Assembly (NCBI RefSeq): GCF_030867095.1
Contig: NC_081824.1
Span: forward strand, 147,713,433 to 147,777,432
Source: Alligator mississippiensis
Lineage: Eukaryota; Chordata; Crocodylia; Alligatoridae
Reading direction: 5' to 3'
Length of the DNA: 64,000 bases
Shown: one piece after another, positions 1 through 12,310 of the stretch
Layout: the number at the start of each line of letters is the position of its first letter
Position numbering within the stretch: the first letter of the stretch is position 1
Notes under the pieces: generated by a model
What the model saw: only the letters and a program-made list of their open reading frames with translations
Told to the model about the DNA's origin: nothing
Database searches by the model: none
Program-made: the position numbers and the translations under genes

Positions 1-556
1 TATCTGGAAGGTTTTTATTGTTTTAACCAATATGTTTGAAGATGGCCCATGCGCTTATAACCAACCAAGCCAATAAGAAGCAAAAAACAATTATACCACC
101 TGAGCAGGAAAAATTGTGAGTTTTTTAAAAATTTCTGCCACTTTAATAATCTCCAGGCAAGGACACAAACAAACAAGTTACCACAAAGTAAGCTGGGCTG
201 GGGATTTGTACTATATCAGCTATTCTGTGGTAACTGCCTGTGTGCACGCTCTTATTCTATGGTAAATGACAGCTAACCTGCATTATTTAACCCTTGGTAA
301 AAGGAAGCTGCCATGGTTCAGCTTTCATCCACAGGTAAGAAACCAAATACTGACAGTTACTTCTGAACAACTGACAAGTTGCACAGCCTGGTATTTATTT
401 CATGGTGAGCTTACAGACTCTGAGGACTGGGCTCAGTTGGCCCAGGAGACCCCTTCAAATCCTGCCTACTTATGTTTCTGTATGTGCCCATGCCCTTCGA
501 CTTAACACAAATAAGGACAAATTTATAATAAGAGGCAAAGTATGGCAGCTAGAGCA
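1..556. other. Intergenic, nothing recognised
   Basis: AT-rich sequence with only short, unconserved open frames and no recognisable repeat or exon. Confidence 0.6.
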
Positions 557-772
557 AGGTTCTTTGGGTAAATCTGATATCATTTATTAGACCAACTCAA
601 ATAGTTGGAAAAAGTCTTCTTAGCAAGCTTTCGGGCACAAACACCCTTCATCAGGCAGAGGAAGCATCTGCAGATGGTCTGAAGGGTGTTTGTGCCTGAA
701 AGCTTGCTAAGAAGAATTTTTCCAACTATTTAGTTGGTAGAATAAAAGAAATCAGATTTACCCAAAGAACCT
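557..772. repeat. Foldback element, family A, both arms (MITE-like)
   Basis: Two arms of about 98 bases (557-655 and 675-772) are near-perfect reverse complements. Both carry the hallmarks GTAAATCTGAT, TTAGACCAACT and AGCAAGCTTTC. Single-arm relatives occur at 2139-2236 and 33934-34010, so this is a dispersed family. A MITE-like foldback family called Chompy is described from crocodilians; whether this is the same family cannot be checked here. Confidence 0.8.
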
Positions 773-1199
773 TGTCTGCCTATGACCTTAGACCAACACG
801 GCTACAGCCTACACCTCTGCAGCTAGAGCAGGATATTGCAAGAAACAGTTCCACTGGTGATACCAACAAAGGAATGGATGTTCTGGTACAGACACTTAAT
901 TAGTATGATGTCTAACTTTGCCGGGGCTATATCACATGGCGGCTAAAACACAGACAATTACTAGTGCCCTCTCTGTACTAAGGTTTCCACCCATTTTTTG
1001 CCATTGGTAGGAACCGTAGTTTTAAAGGGGAAGAGAGAGGGACCAGGAAATATGTATTTAAGAGCCTACAATTATGCTTGTAACCTTGCTTAAGTTCACC
1101 TCTTAAATGCAGCCAAAAGGCCTCTGTCAGCTATGTCTGCACCACAAAGCTAGGTGTGCCTTTTCCAAGAAATAGTTAATTCAAGTTACCTCTCTCAAT

Positions 1200-1341
1200 G
1201 TAAAATCCTAGTGGAAACAAGGCACAGGTAGTTTTTAACCTAAAAAACTACCTGTGTTGTTAAAGGCAATGCTTTCCCCATCTTCCCAATATGGGGTTTA
1301 TTTTCATCACATCACAGTAATAATGACACTAGGATTTTACA
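1200..1341. repeat. Foldback element, family B
   Basis: The outer arms TGTAAAATCCTAGTG (1200-1214) and CACTAGGATTTTACA (1327-1341) are exact reverse complements. A second hairpin, CACAGGTAGTTTTTAACC with its complement, sits inside at 1223-1256. The outer-plus-inner order reappears in reverse orientation at about 8490-8537. Confidence 0.7.
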
Positions 1342-2138
1342 TGAAAGGCCAATTAGCTCAGTGTAAAACCATGCCAAGCGATATACATTTCTAAGAGGTT
1401 GTTTACATGACGGGGTGGCTGCCACTGTAGCTGTACTATGGCGGCAGAGCCCTCTCGTGGAGATGCAGTGTGTGTGAAGGCAAAATGTATTTTTCTGCCA
1501 GCATAGTTACACTTCTTCCCTGAATGACAAAACCTTTGCTGACAACCCTGTTTCGTCGGCATAGCTGTGTCCAGAGAAGTAGGTTACCACCGGCCTAGCA
1601 GTATCAACTGGAGCAACAAAACCTTGTAGTGTAGATCAAATCAAACATATTCCTCTAACCCGCTCCAGATTGATCAAGGAAACCATTAGGTACTGGCTAG
1701 CAAATGACCAACTTAACGAATGTGTTAATTTAAGGTTGTAGGTAGACTTTCTCCTTACTTGTTGTTCAAGGATATGAAACTATTAGAGGAGTATTGTGAC
1801 TGTTATCTTGACTATCCATATAATAAATAGAAAGCTTTTAAATCTAGGCACTGTACTCCTGTATGCAATCTTTTTCTGTTAAAAATGCTGTTGTGTTACA
1901 GAGTTTACAGGGCAAAGAAACTTCACTGAAGTAAAGCAAGGGGATAGATACTGACAGTTCTTCGTGTTGAATTGAGGTATATTTCTAGACTCTAGAGCTA
2001 AACAAGTTAAATTTTAAACAGAAGCCACTGAGCCAGTCATTTTTTCCCCCTTTGTTTCAGTAATTTAGAGCTGTATTTTGAATCCACATAAGCAAGCTAA
2101 ACAACCTGGGGCTCTTCGGAGGCAGACAAATCTCTTGG

Positions 2139-2236
2139 GCTAGAGGCAATATCTTTTATTAGACCAACTAAATAGTAGCAAAACAATTTCTTTCTTTGCA
2201 AGCTTTTGGGTCCAAACACCCTTCTTCAGGCAGAAA
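2139..2236. repeat. Single arm of foldback family A
   Basis: This carries TTTTATTAGACCAACTAAAT, a GCAAGCTTTTGGG core and ACACCCTTCTTCAGGCAG, matching the left arm of the element at 557-772. The second arm is absent. Confidence 0.7.
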
Positions 2237-2965
2237 AGAATTAAAAGATTGTAAGGGTTCTCCCAGGTAGAAAAGAAACTTCATCTTGCACAGGGGAGGT
2301 AAGGGGTGGTGTGGTTCCCCTGGGCTTCAAAGTCCATTTGTGAAGAAGTTGCTCTGTGAATATGCAGATTAGGCAGATACCAAACTCTTCAGAGCACTTT
2401 AGAAAGGTCAGGTTGGAAATGAAGAATGATCCATGATCAAGCAACTGTTATCATGAGATAGCAAAGGACTTTGGACTGTAGTTGTGCACAAAGTTTGGGG
2501 GAAAAGTTATGCATGGAAAGCAACATCAGTGGTTTTGTGATTTTTACCTGGTTTCAGAGTGAAGAAGAGAGAACCTTTTGGCCATGGTGCTCTCACTAAT
2601 AATAACAGAGAATAGGGTCATTTCCTTTTTTTTAATGAAACACTTCTGTGTTTAACAAAAATAGATTCTTGCTCATCACATGGATGAGAATGAGATGATC
2701 TGTGCTTCTGAAATCAATGATCCTTTCCACAAGTAGAATTATTTTTTAGTGTGTTTAATGTTGACAATGTTGTCAACATCCAATTGATTGGCACATTGTC
2801 AGGAGACAGTAGTGCTTTTCAGCCCTCTGTTTTAAGCCATCTGTTTCAAGGTTAGATTCATTTAAGCAAACAGGCTTATCCTCTTCCATAGCCTTTCTCC
2901 ATATGTAATATCTAGAAACAGGGAACCGTACCCTAAAATGCAGTGGTGATGGGACGGACTTAGGA

Positions 2966-3730
2966 CAATGCTTCCCAAACTTTTCCTCAAGTGACCCCAT
3001 TTATGACCCCATTTCCCCAGCATGACCCCATTTCCTCAGCATGGCCCTCACTCCCAACCCAAAGCTACCCTACCCCTCCAGGTGCCCCAGGGTCAGGGCC
3101 CACAGAGCCCTGCCCACCCAGTAGTGTCTGGGTCCTGGCTGCCACCTGTGGGAGGTAGCGGCTGCTGCGACCAGAGCGGAGTGTGGAGCCCAAGCTCCCC
3201 ATCCTCCCCCTTGCAGGTGGCACGGTCAGAGCAGAGCCCATGGTGGGGGGGGAATGCAAGCTGCCCGCTCAGGGCTCCCCACCCTATTGCCCCCTCCGCA
3301 GCCCAGCAGGCATGGAAGCGAGCGTCACAGTGAGGTGCCCCCACACCAAGGTGACGGGCCCCTTGCCTGCCTGGCAGCAGTGCAGGGCACAACTCCGTGC
3401 TGCTGCTGCCATACTTCACCTTGGCCATGGTGGTGTGGCACACCCTCCTGTGCCAGATCCTACTCTTTGGACCACAGAGGTGGCTCCTGTCCATAACTGG
3501 TCTAGCCCCACTGCAGCCCCATGCTTCACTGTAGGTGCAGAAATCTCTGGGGGGCATGTGCTCCGCTGCTGTATCACCTGTGCTCCCTTGCCCCACACCA
3601 TGTTGCCTGTGCCTCGCACCCTGCACTCCCAATGCATTGCCTGTGCCCCTGCCCCCCGGCCCCATAGACTTACCTGCAGGGAGCTGTGGGAGCTACTCTC
3701 CACGGCTGCTTGGTTTACAGCTTTTTCCTT
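2966..3730 (+). mobile_element. hAT-like nonautonomous element, 3' end missing
   Basis: It begins CAATGCTTCCCAAACTTTTC, the inverted-repeat pattern of many hAT elements, and shares order and motifs with the longer copy at 54978-55877, including an AGCTGNNGNAGCTNCTCTCC block near 3680. The interior is GC-rich and gives long overlapping open frames on both strands with proline-rich low-complexity translations; these are not genes. No matching right terminus is seen. Confidence 0.5.
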
Positions 3731-3807
3731 GAGCCAAACTGCATCCAGACTTGAGGTCTTATTAGTACAGCTATCTCAGCTGGAGAGGCATGATCTTTTC
3801 ACAAAAC

Positions 3808-3981
3808 TGCTGTGAAGCATGTCCTATCTACTCATTTCTGCTCCATGTGCTCTGGTCCTGAAAATGAAGCAATGTATGTCTCGGGTATGCTTATTGACAT
3901 ATCCACCACTTCAGATTGGAGCAGTTACAGTACCTCATTTCTGGCATACATGGAGTGTGACTGAGTGTGACATGCTTCACA
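3808..3981. repeat. Foldback palindrome
   Basis: TGTGAAGCATGTC near 3810 is matched by GACATGCTTCACA near 3970. Further complementary blocks (CTCCATGT with ACATGGAG, and TCATTTCTG with its complement) lie in the correct nested order. It is probably a small nonautonomous DNA element. Confidence 0.6.
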
Positions 3982-3989
3982 AAGCCCTC

Positions 3990-5737
3990 TTGGACACAGC
4001 AGAAAGGCAGTGGTGACATATTTTTATGGTGCACTAAGGTTGCCTTGTAGGTAGGTGGGGCTTTGGGCCCTATTTCCATAGTCCTGATACATATTCGTCT
4101 TTTTTTCATTACCCAGTGGCCTGAATGAAGTGAAATATATTAACTAATTTTTCAGAAGGCTGATGTCATGTCATCAGAACATCGGATATCAGAGCCTGCC
4201 ACGAGGACATTCATTCTCTACGAATCGTCCCTTAACTCAATTTATAGTGTTCGATTGGTTTTTAATAGAGAAGTGCAAGTGAGAGAGCGCAGCAGTTATG
4301 TTCCCAACCCAGCTTGTCATTTCTCTGCCTACCTCCATCCCTAACAGAGGACAACAGCCTCTCTAGCTGTGAGAAACCATGGGAAGCTGATTTCTGACAA
4401 TACTGTTCCAACCCTGCTTTTTTTTACTGATTAGGTTAGGAGACACCATTTTAGCCCCTTTTCTTCTTTACACCCTCCTCCTCCACTCCTCCACACTTTA
4501 TTGTTTTTTGGCAAAGGGTTGCCACCTACCAGCTGTTCACAATTCCTTCACCCCCTCTGCTTTTCAGTACCACACTACCATGAAACACACTTAAGGGAAA
4601 TTGCTTCCACTCCAGCAGGCCCCTGCTTCCCTTGCCCATTGAGCTGATTTAATGAAAACACTTCCCTCTCTCTCTCTCGAGCTGCCTTCTCAGAAAGACC
4701 TTTCCTAAGTTGAAGGGAAAGTTATTATATTTGGCATCACAGTACAATTCAGATTTGCCAGTCTGTCATCCTCTAATTGATTTAGATTGATCTGTTGACT
4801 GTTTCTCACAGTCTGGGACTGTTTGTCCTTCCCTCCTTCTCTTTTTGACCAGCTGACCTCACCCACAAAGTGAACATTCAATTTTTTTTAAAACGTTTCT
4901 CCCACCAACTCAAATTCACTCTTCTCTCTCTTGCTCCCTCTTTTTTTTTTTAATTGGATTTTTTCCAGGCTGAAACTCAACCAAATTACATGCGTTCCCA
5001 CATCCCAATCAGTAGTACCGAAACAAAGACAAATGGGAATAAAATTGTTAACCAACCACACAGTAATATTGTCTGATGAATCCCAACTAGATACTAGTTG
5101 CAACTAATGCCCTGATGCTGAGAGGTGCTGAACACACAAACCTGTCACTGAAGCGGAGACAAGAGGAGCCTACTGAGCACCTCTCAGAATAGACTTTTCA
5201 ATTTTTATTTGCTCACTTTCTTAAAGAAATCATCCCATGGTTAAATCCTCTCCATCTTCTGTTCTGCGTCTTTGATACACCTCGGGGGGGGGGGGGGGGG
5301 AGGAGGAAGGGCTTGCTTGGTCTTCTGTGAGCACTAGCGATTGCCACTCTCAAGCCAAACTTAACCAGATGCACGTTCTATCCACATCCACCAGCCAAAT
5401 TCCCTAGATCTGTCTCCTCAATGGCATTCCTTCATGTATGAAGCAACTTCATCTGTATTGAACATGTACAGTTCTTCTTAGTAACCAGCCCAGATTTTTT
5501 TCCTCAATTGCTGCATTGGATTCTGTGGCATTTTCTAGTCTAGAGTATCTAAAACCCTTCATTCAGAATATTTCATGAGCACCAAGCTAATTTAGAAATA
5601 TTATTTGGGGTTTTGTATTCACTTTCCATTCCATTGTTCTCATCTATAATGCAGCTCTTCATTCTTTTTCTATTGCTAAACACAAAATTAAGAACTGAGG
5701 TTTGTTAGGTTTCAAACTGGAAAAACATGGAGAAATC
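3990..5737. other. Intergenic, nothing recognised except a G homopolymer
   Basis: No exon-like frame. A run of 17 G residues lies at 5284-5300 beside an AGG-rich stretch. Confidence 0.6.
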
Positions 5738-5945
5738 ACATGGAAGATACCTATGGTCAAGCCCATACCATTTTGGAGTGTATTAATAGAAATATTGGGT
5801 ACAAGACACACCAGGGAAAGTTACCACTCTACTCAGTACAGTCAGTCTTAGATGAAGTATTATATCCAGTTTTGGACACCAAGTTTAGTTTGGAAAAAGG
5901 GAAATTAAAGGGGGACATGATAGCAATGTTAGAAGAAAGGTAGCA
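5738..5945 (+). mobile_element. Decayed CR1 LINE fragment
   Basis: The translated text resembles the CR1 ORF2 C-terminal region: a degraded version of the valine-arginine-proline, glutamate-tyrosine-cysteine block (here DEVLYPVLDT), followed by SLEKGKLKGDMIAM, comparable to [14 protein letters not shown] of the copy at 18.5-19.9 kb. It is short and old. Confidence 0.55.
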
Positions 5946-6954
5946 GTGTTAGAAGAAAGCCCCCTTTAGGGGGGTTCTTTACTCCCTTTTGCCAACCAAG
6001 AATATTAAAAAATTATTGCCTTAGGACTCCCCAAAATCATGGGAGTGGCTTAAAAATAATGAAGTTGTAAAAATAATACCATGATGGAGTATATAAACCT
6101 CACATGGCAGCAGCCCAAAAAGAGTTAATAAAGGCCTCATTCTTTGCCCAAATCTGACCAAGCAGCCAGTTAGAAAGAAGGGCAACAGCAGGTGGAGAGG
6201 CTGGAAAAACTGCAGAGCAGAGAAGGGAAGAAGCCGTAAAGGATAATAATAATGCATAACATAGGACATCTGGCTGGGATACTGAAAAGTCGGGTTTGGT
6301 TTCTCCTGCCTCCCTTTCCTTACTGAAGAGGAAGCAATAGTCCTGGAGATAAAGGGCCCAAGAAATAGTGAACTTCAGAGGTAGACAGCAGGGAGGGCTA
6401 CACCTGGCCATAAAAACCCTGGATTTTGGGGTGTGGCCTTAAACATTTCCTGCTCTCCTGAAAGATGTAGATCCCTAAATTACAGCTGGCAGGTAAGGAG
6501 AGGTAGCCCCTCCTGGTAGACCTGGGTCCTTTTGCTCTACAAGAGTAGAGCAAGGCAGATGGTATAAGCTAGGAAGCCCATACACTGACATCCATTTTTG
6601 GGTAAAGGAAGGTGGGTGCAGCAGCCTGGACCGTTACATTTTTCCACGGAAAGGATGAAGCAGGAGTGAACTTAGCAAGCCCTGAGCAGCTGGTTTCTTC
6701 CCAGATGGAAAACTCCATGGCTTCCTGTGAAGCATACCAGTCCAGCCAGTTCATTCTCTGAGCACCCCTCCCTCAAGAAACAACATAGCCCCTGGTTTCT
6801 GGGCACCTCACGGGGCCTCTCCAAAATCTGGATATGTGTGGTGCAGGGGCCCAGATCTGCTGGAGTTAGCGAAAACAGCAAGGCCTTCTTATGTGACAGG
6901 AACTACAAGGACTTGCAGAATGGTGGGTCAGCAGCAGTCCCCTAGAGTTGAGGA

Positions 6955-7510
6955 TGATGTCTGTCAGGCTTGATGGGTCCTCAGGTGACTGAGGAGCCCG
7001 ATTCTGGATACTCGCATTCTTTGGCAATGGGGTCATGTTGTTGTGCGAGGGAGTGGGATTCGCAGCCCCAGGTTCATCTCTTTCTCCTTCCTTCGTTGCT
7101 GCTGTTCCGCCACAGTATTGAGTCATTGGGCCTGAAAGTGGTGCGTGCCTTGGTGGACCAGGTGGTGCCACACCAAATGGTCAGCAGCTTGCTCCTCCCA
7201 GCCGTTGATGTCAATGTCTCTGTGCTTAAGGGCAACCTTGAGTATGTCTTTGTACCATTTCCTTTGTCCACCCTTTGAGCATTGGCCAACAGAGAGCTGG
7301 GAAAAGAGAATCTGGTGAGGGAGGCAGTTCTCGGACATTCAGACGCAGTGGCCCGTTCATCGGAGTTGATTTCTAAAGAGCAAGGCTTCGATGCTGGTGG
7401 ATGCAGCTTCATGGAGGACACTCGCACTGATCCTGCAGTCCTCTCATTTGATCCCCAGGATTCGACGCAAGCACCGCAGAGTGGTATGGTTAAGCTGAAC
7501 TGCAGGTGAG
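6955..7510 (-). mobile_element. Non-LTR retrotransposon 3' fragment (C-terminal part of RT ORF)
   Basis: On the minus strand, shifting frames read LRCLRRILGI-like text, then GGQRKWYKDILKVALK and WEEQAADHLVWHHLVHQG. The last part is CQRMRVSRIGLLSHLRTHQA followed by a stop at 6964-6966. This is the familiar tail downstream of the reverse transcriptase in a widespread LINE group, ending in a zinc-finger-like SRIGLLSHLRTH motif. It has several frameshifts and stops and lacks the RT catalytic part. The clade is not assigned. Confidence 0.7.
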
Positions 7511-9154
7511 GAGGTTGCCTGAATTAAGTGTTTGGGGAAAGGGTAACTCTTATAAGAGCAACCTGACAGATGGAGAACATTATATCTGCTTGTTACAGTG
7601 GCGAGAGACAAGGGAAACTAAGGTTTTCAGTGGAGTCCCATATGCTTAGAAGGCTAAGCTGAAAAATTTGGCAGCTACTTGAAAGCCAGAGTTTGCACCA
7701 GGCCCAAGCAGCCCCTTGAAGGCTGGAACTCTGCTAGCCTGTAACAGAAAGCACAGGCAGCCACAAGTATGTGGAGGGGGAGGGCAGAAGGGAGCCTTGA
7801 AGGCAGGGCAGGGCAGGGGGAAACCCTGAGGGATAGTGGGGAAGGCCAAGGGGCAGGGGGGAACTGGGGGAGCCCTGGAGGGGCAGAGGGAAAGCCCAGA
7901 ATGGGAGGGATTCTTACCTTTCAGTGCTCCTGGCCCCTGCTGGCCTGAATGTGTGCCTGCTCCAAAATTGAGCCAGCACTCCCATCAACATTTGAACACC
8001 TCACATGTGCCAAGGCTTCAAGTGTGTGTGTTATTTTAAGCACATGCTTATGTCCCATTGGTGTCAACCTTATCCATAAATACTCTTTAGGTGCTTTTCT
8101 AAATAAGGCCTGGATTTGCAAAAGAAGAAAACTTCTGAAATGTCCTCAAGGGTTGGCTTGTAGTCAGTCCATCAAAAATAGCACTGGCCCTGGAGCCAGG
8201 AGAAAGTAGCCAAAAACATCTGTATTTGCTTGCATTAGAAATTAATTTTTTTCAGCTGTGCCTCTGTCCTCTTTGCACTCACTTCCTGTGAATGTTTGGG
8301 TGAGCTTTATCTTGGCTATGGCCTGGCTGCCAAAATAGGTGTGTTTTTTTACAGCAAGACAGCCAACTTGAGTTAGGTATCTCTCAGGAACATCCTAGTA
8401 AGGATGAAGCATTTTGGGTTTTACCTCAATATTACTAGTTGTTATAAGCACCCTATGAGCTATAAGTTATATGATAAGCTACATTAAGGTAAAAACAACC
8501 TGTGCTTTGTCTCCACTGGGATTTTACAGGAAGACAGATCTAATTATTTAATCTGAAAAAGCACTGCTTTGGGCAGTGAAGACGTGGCCTAATATGAACA
8601 TTCAGAGAGAGAAAATAAAAGGCTCACATACTTCATCACACTGCAAATGATCTTTTTTAGGTTGTTGGATACTGATAATAAAACTAGTGCATGGTAGGGA
8701 CTCTGAGGGACTACAACAACACAAATAATATTTTCTCTGCATTGAGCACTGCTTCAACCAGTGGAAACTTTTCCAAACCAGTCCCCAAGGCACAAGTACA
8801 TATTTCAATATTTCCAGTACTATTAGTTCCAACCATTCAAAAATCATTTTTTTTAAACATGATTGAAACAAGCAAAAAATAATAAAGCATACATTTTGGA
8901 TTCTTTCAATTTGCTTCCAGATTTTTAAGCCTTGGTATACTTTGACTGCGTAATCAAGCTTCTTTTCTAATCATCATTATGGTTAGAAACTTAAACTTTT
9001 TAAAACGGAGGCTGGAATGTTCCTGTAATAACTTGAGCCCAGGAGCTGCAACTTCAAGAAAGGCAACAAATATGGCAAGAGAATTGGCAGCTCTGTTCCT
9101 GGGACAGTGTAGAAGCCAAGATAAATTTGCACCTCATAGACTGACAAAAGTAGG
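7511..9154. other. Intergenic; contains a second copy of foldback family B
   Basis: No host exon seen. At about 8490-8537 the text GGTAAAAACAACCTGTGC followed by CCACTGGGATTTTACAG repeats, in the opposite orientation, the arm of the foldback at 1200-1341. Confidence 0.55.

Positions 9155-9222
<68 letters not shown>
9155..9222. repeat. (TAGA)n microsatellite
   Basis: Seventeen uninterrupted tetranucleotide units, preceded by a variant TAGG unit. Long perfect arrays of this kind are usually polymorphic. Confidence 0.97.
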
Positions 9223-12050
9223 GCAAAAGCTTTTGTGACCTAAAACAATGACTGCATTGCCCCTCTTGCAGTTACGGTTCTACACACACATTTCCATTTG
9301 GGAACCTGAGGAAATTACATTTACATTTTGTTCCAAGATGATACGTCTAAAAGTTGCCCGATTATTCTAGGAATGATGCCTCGGGACAGACCTGCTTAAA
9401 GAGGAGAAGTCTATCAAATGAAAAGAAAGGGGAATGCCTCCATAGCCATTTAGGAAGGAAGTCAAAACTTCAAGTTTTATTCCTGATGGCAGTTGCTATG
9501 CTTCTTTAACAAGCAACATGAACAATACTGTGACTTCTGTGACCAATCACAATTAGCTGACACAGCTTGACCTTCAAATATAGGGCAGCAAATATGCACA
9601 ATGAATGGACTGCGACCAGTCCTCAGACTAAAAGTGGTTTAAATGTGAATTTCCTTAAGTCCTTTTTTCTTTGAAATAATTTTGCAGAAATAGCAAGTGG
9701 CTCATGGACAGAACCAGGAACAGAAAAAGTAACTAAGCAGACAAAATGATTATATCAAATTGCTACAACTGGGACAGTCTTTGGCATAGGACAGTTTTTT
9801 GGGAGAAACTCTGACCCTATGGACAAAACTATTACTCCTGCAGGGAAGCAGGAGACAAAATACTTTTGTTTTAATCTCAAATCTGACTTGGCCTTCCTTT
9901 ATCACCTTGGGCAAGTCATGTCATCTCTAAATTTCCCCAGCTGTAAATTGAAAATGATACTACCTAGATAGGCCTGCTGTAAGGGTTAGTTAATGTTTTG
10001 TATGAAATACCAAGTCCAAAACGTGGGAAATTCCTTGAACGTTCAAGGAAATCAGCCAAGTTGCCCAGTAGAGAAATGCTGCTGTTTTCTCTGGTAAATG
10101 CAGTTAATGTAATACCAAAACTCACTCTTACTCCAAAAAGTATGTATTTTTTTACTAATTGGGACCCGCTTAAAAATAGCAAAGCCTTGTGTAAGAAACA
10201 GTTGAACTTTTTCCCCTTGAATAAATTTAAAGGGAGCCTTTCAATTGCAGTATCTGTTTTGAAGTAAAACATGCTTTCTTTCAAAAGGGGAGAATACCAA
10301 GAATTTGAAATTGTGGATTAGATTTTAACACTATAGGCTTATGATTTTTTTTTTTACCTAATTTGAGAAATGAAATTGTATGCTGGCTACTTGGGACAGC
10401 TCTTGCTGGGATCAGGCTGCAAGAAAGCCTGCTTTTGCTAATTTAGGCATGGAAGACATTGTTGGAATACCCATCGGCATGCAGACCAATTTGGGGTCCT
10501 AGGTGAAAAGTGCCTCACAAGTCTGCTAGGAGAATTTAGGGCCAGATTATGCATCCCTTGCTCACACTGGGAAATGTTTAATTAAATGGTGAGCAAAAAG
10601 ACCACAAACTGGCCCTTCACATTTTATGTTTCTTTGAACATGCAACATTCTGAACTCCTAATACTTATTATCAAAGGTGCAACATTAAACTAGGATATTA
10701 AAAACATGTTCACATGCTGGCATGGAGGCTTTCCATCTTCTTCTTTAGCCCACTGCAGTCTCTTCCCTCCCACTATCTAACTCTATGGGACATTCTGAAT
10801 TTCCCATATATACCCCCCCCCCTTTTGTCTCTCTACAACAGCGTTTGGCATTTCCTGGACAGCTCGTAGTCCATAAGGCCTCAGTGTTTGAATGGTAGAA
10901 CGGCTTGAACATTGCCTGCTGAGACTGAAGAACTTGAGTGAAAATAATCCTCTCCTTTGTTCCGCTTGGATTGCTTTTTGTTTGTGTGACAGATGTTCAG
11001 CCCCTGTGCGTGTGCACAGAACAGCTCCTCCGAAGAGTCGCCAGGCTCTGTGATCAGTCAGCTTATTGATTTCTGCATATCTGTGTTGCTTATCATCTTT
11101 GCCTACACATGCAAAAGCTCCACAGCTGAAACCTCACCCCTTTGCACAAAACTAGGGAGATCTCCTATTGTGAAGACTCTAAGGAAACCAGACCTCTCTA
11201 CCTCTTGTACTATTGTGATAGGTTTGGGCAAGGCTAGAACAGAGGGGAAGGGGATGAGAGAAGATCCTGTCAGACAAGCAGATGTGATACTGCCTGGTGA
11301 TGTGTCATGGCACACAATATCACACAGGTGCCTGTGAAGGCGAAGTCTTGGAAGCACAAAGACTATGGAACCTTTCAATCCTTCCATTTTATTTCAAGTT
11401 TATATTTCACTTGGATGAGGAAGGCATGAGAGCACCTTATAAACTACGATGGTGGTAGCCACATCCCTTCCTATGTTGTGCTGCACTTTGCTGCTCAAGT
11501 TCCTGGTTGGCTATGGCCTGTTAATAGTACGAGTGACATAGATGAGATGCACTCCACTGCCAACCGGCACTTCGCAATTAGCTGTTACATACTCACCAAT
11601 ATCCTTTCTTTTCTATTTTTATTTCCTTTCATGAACAGCTTGCTAAATCTTACCACCACTGCTGGCTCTGGGTCAATACTTCTCTCTCCTTGGCAAGGGC
11701 CCAATGAAACCAAAGCCAGATAGTGATAGGATACTGAGAGCACTGGAACCTCTGAGTGCCTTGCATTAAAGCATATTAGAATTGTCCACCATGGAACACA
11801 TTTACTATATTTTATCAAAGGAGGATCTTGTTTAAATTATCGCCACCTGAACACAGCCAAAGACATTTGCCTTGCCTACTTGCACAACATAGACAAATGG
11901 TAGTTACCCTGTAATTTGTGACTGGCTACCATGCTGTTTAGGTATCTCTTTCAAAATGACACTTCACTAGTGGCCCATGCAGAATGGAAAGGAGACAGAC
12001 AATCATCAGACGACATGAATGACCAGTGCCTCCCAAGATGGGGGGGGGGG
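9223..12050. other. Intergenic, nothing recognised
   Basis: AT-rich unique-looking sequence. Open frames here are short, and none shows conserved protein text or good flanking splice sites. Confidence 0.55.
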
Positions 12051-12070
12051 GGAGCACTGCAAAATTTGTG

Positions 12071-12310
12071 GGTGGCAGTGTCAGCAGCTGGGTGGAGAGT
12101 GGTGACTGCCTGCAGAAGCCAGAAGCAGCTGTGTTGGGGGGGGGAGGAGGGGAATTGTGGCGATCGGCAGCCACCTGCAGAAGCCAGTGGCGTTGTCAGC
12201 ATCGGCAAGCATCAAGTGGTAACCACCTGCAGAAGATGGCAGCGGTGTCGGCAGGGGGTGGGGATGGTGAGTGGCAACTGCCTGCAGAAGCTGGTGGTAG
12301 CAGTGAATCT
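12071..12310. repeat. GC-rich minisatellite with recurring CCTGCAGAAG
   Basis: The decamer CCTGCAGAAG (or CCTGCAGAAGC) recurs at 12109, 12174, 12226 and 12281. Between the copies are related GGCAGCNGTGTCAGCA blocks and G-runs. Units are 52-65 bp and diverged. Open frames on both strands reflect the repeat, not a gene. Confidence 0.75.

Noticed and set aside
3022-3815. Several overlapping open frames of 60-210 codons on both strands
   Set aside because: Proline/alanine-rich, frames open on both strands at once, no conserved text. Explained by the GC-rich interior of a hAT-like element.
10993-11337. 114-codon plus-strand frame with a hydrophobic stretch
   Set aside because: No family resemblance, no splice or promoter context. 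Probably chance.
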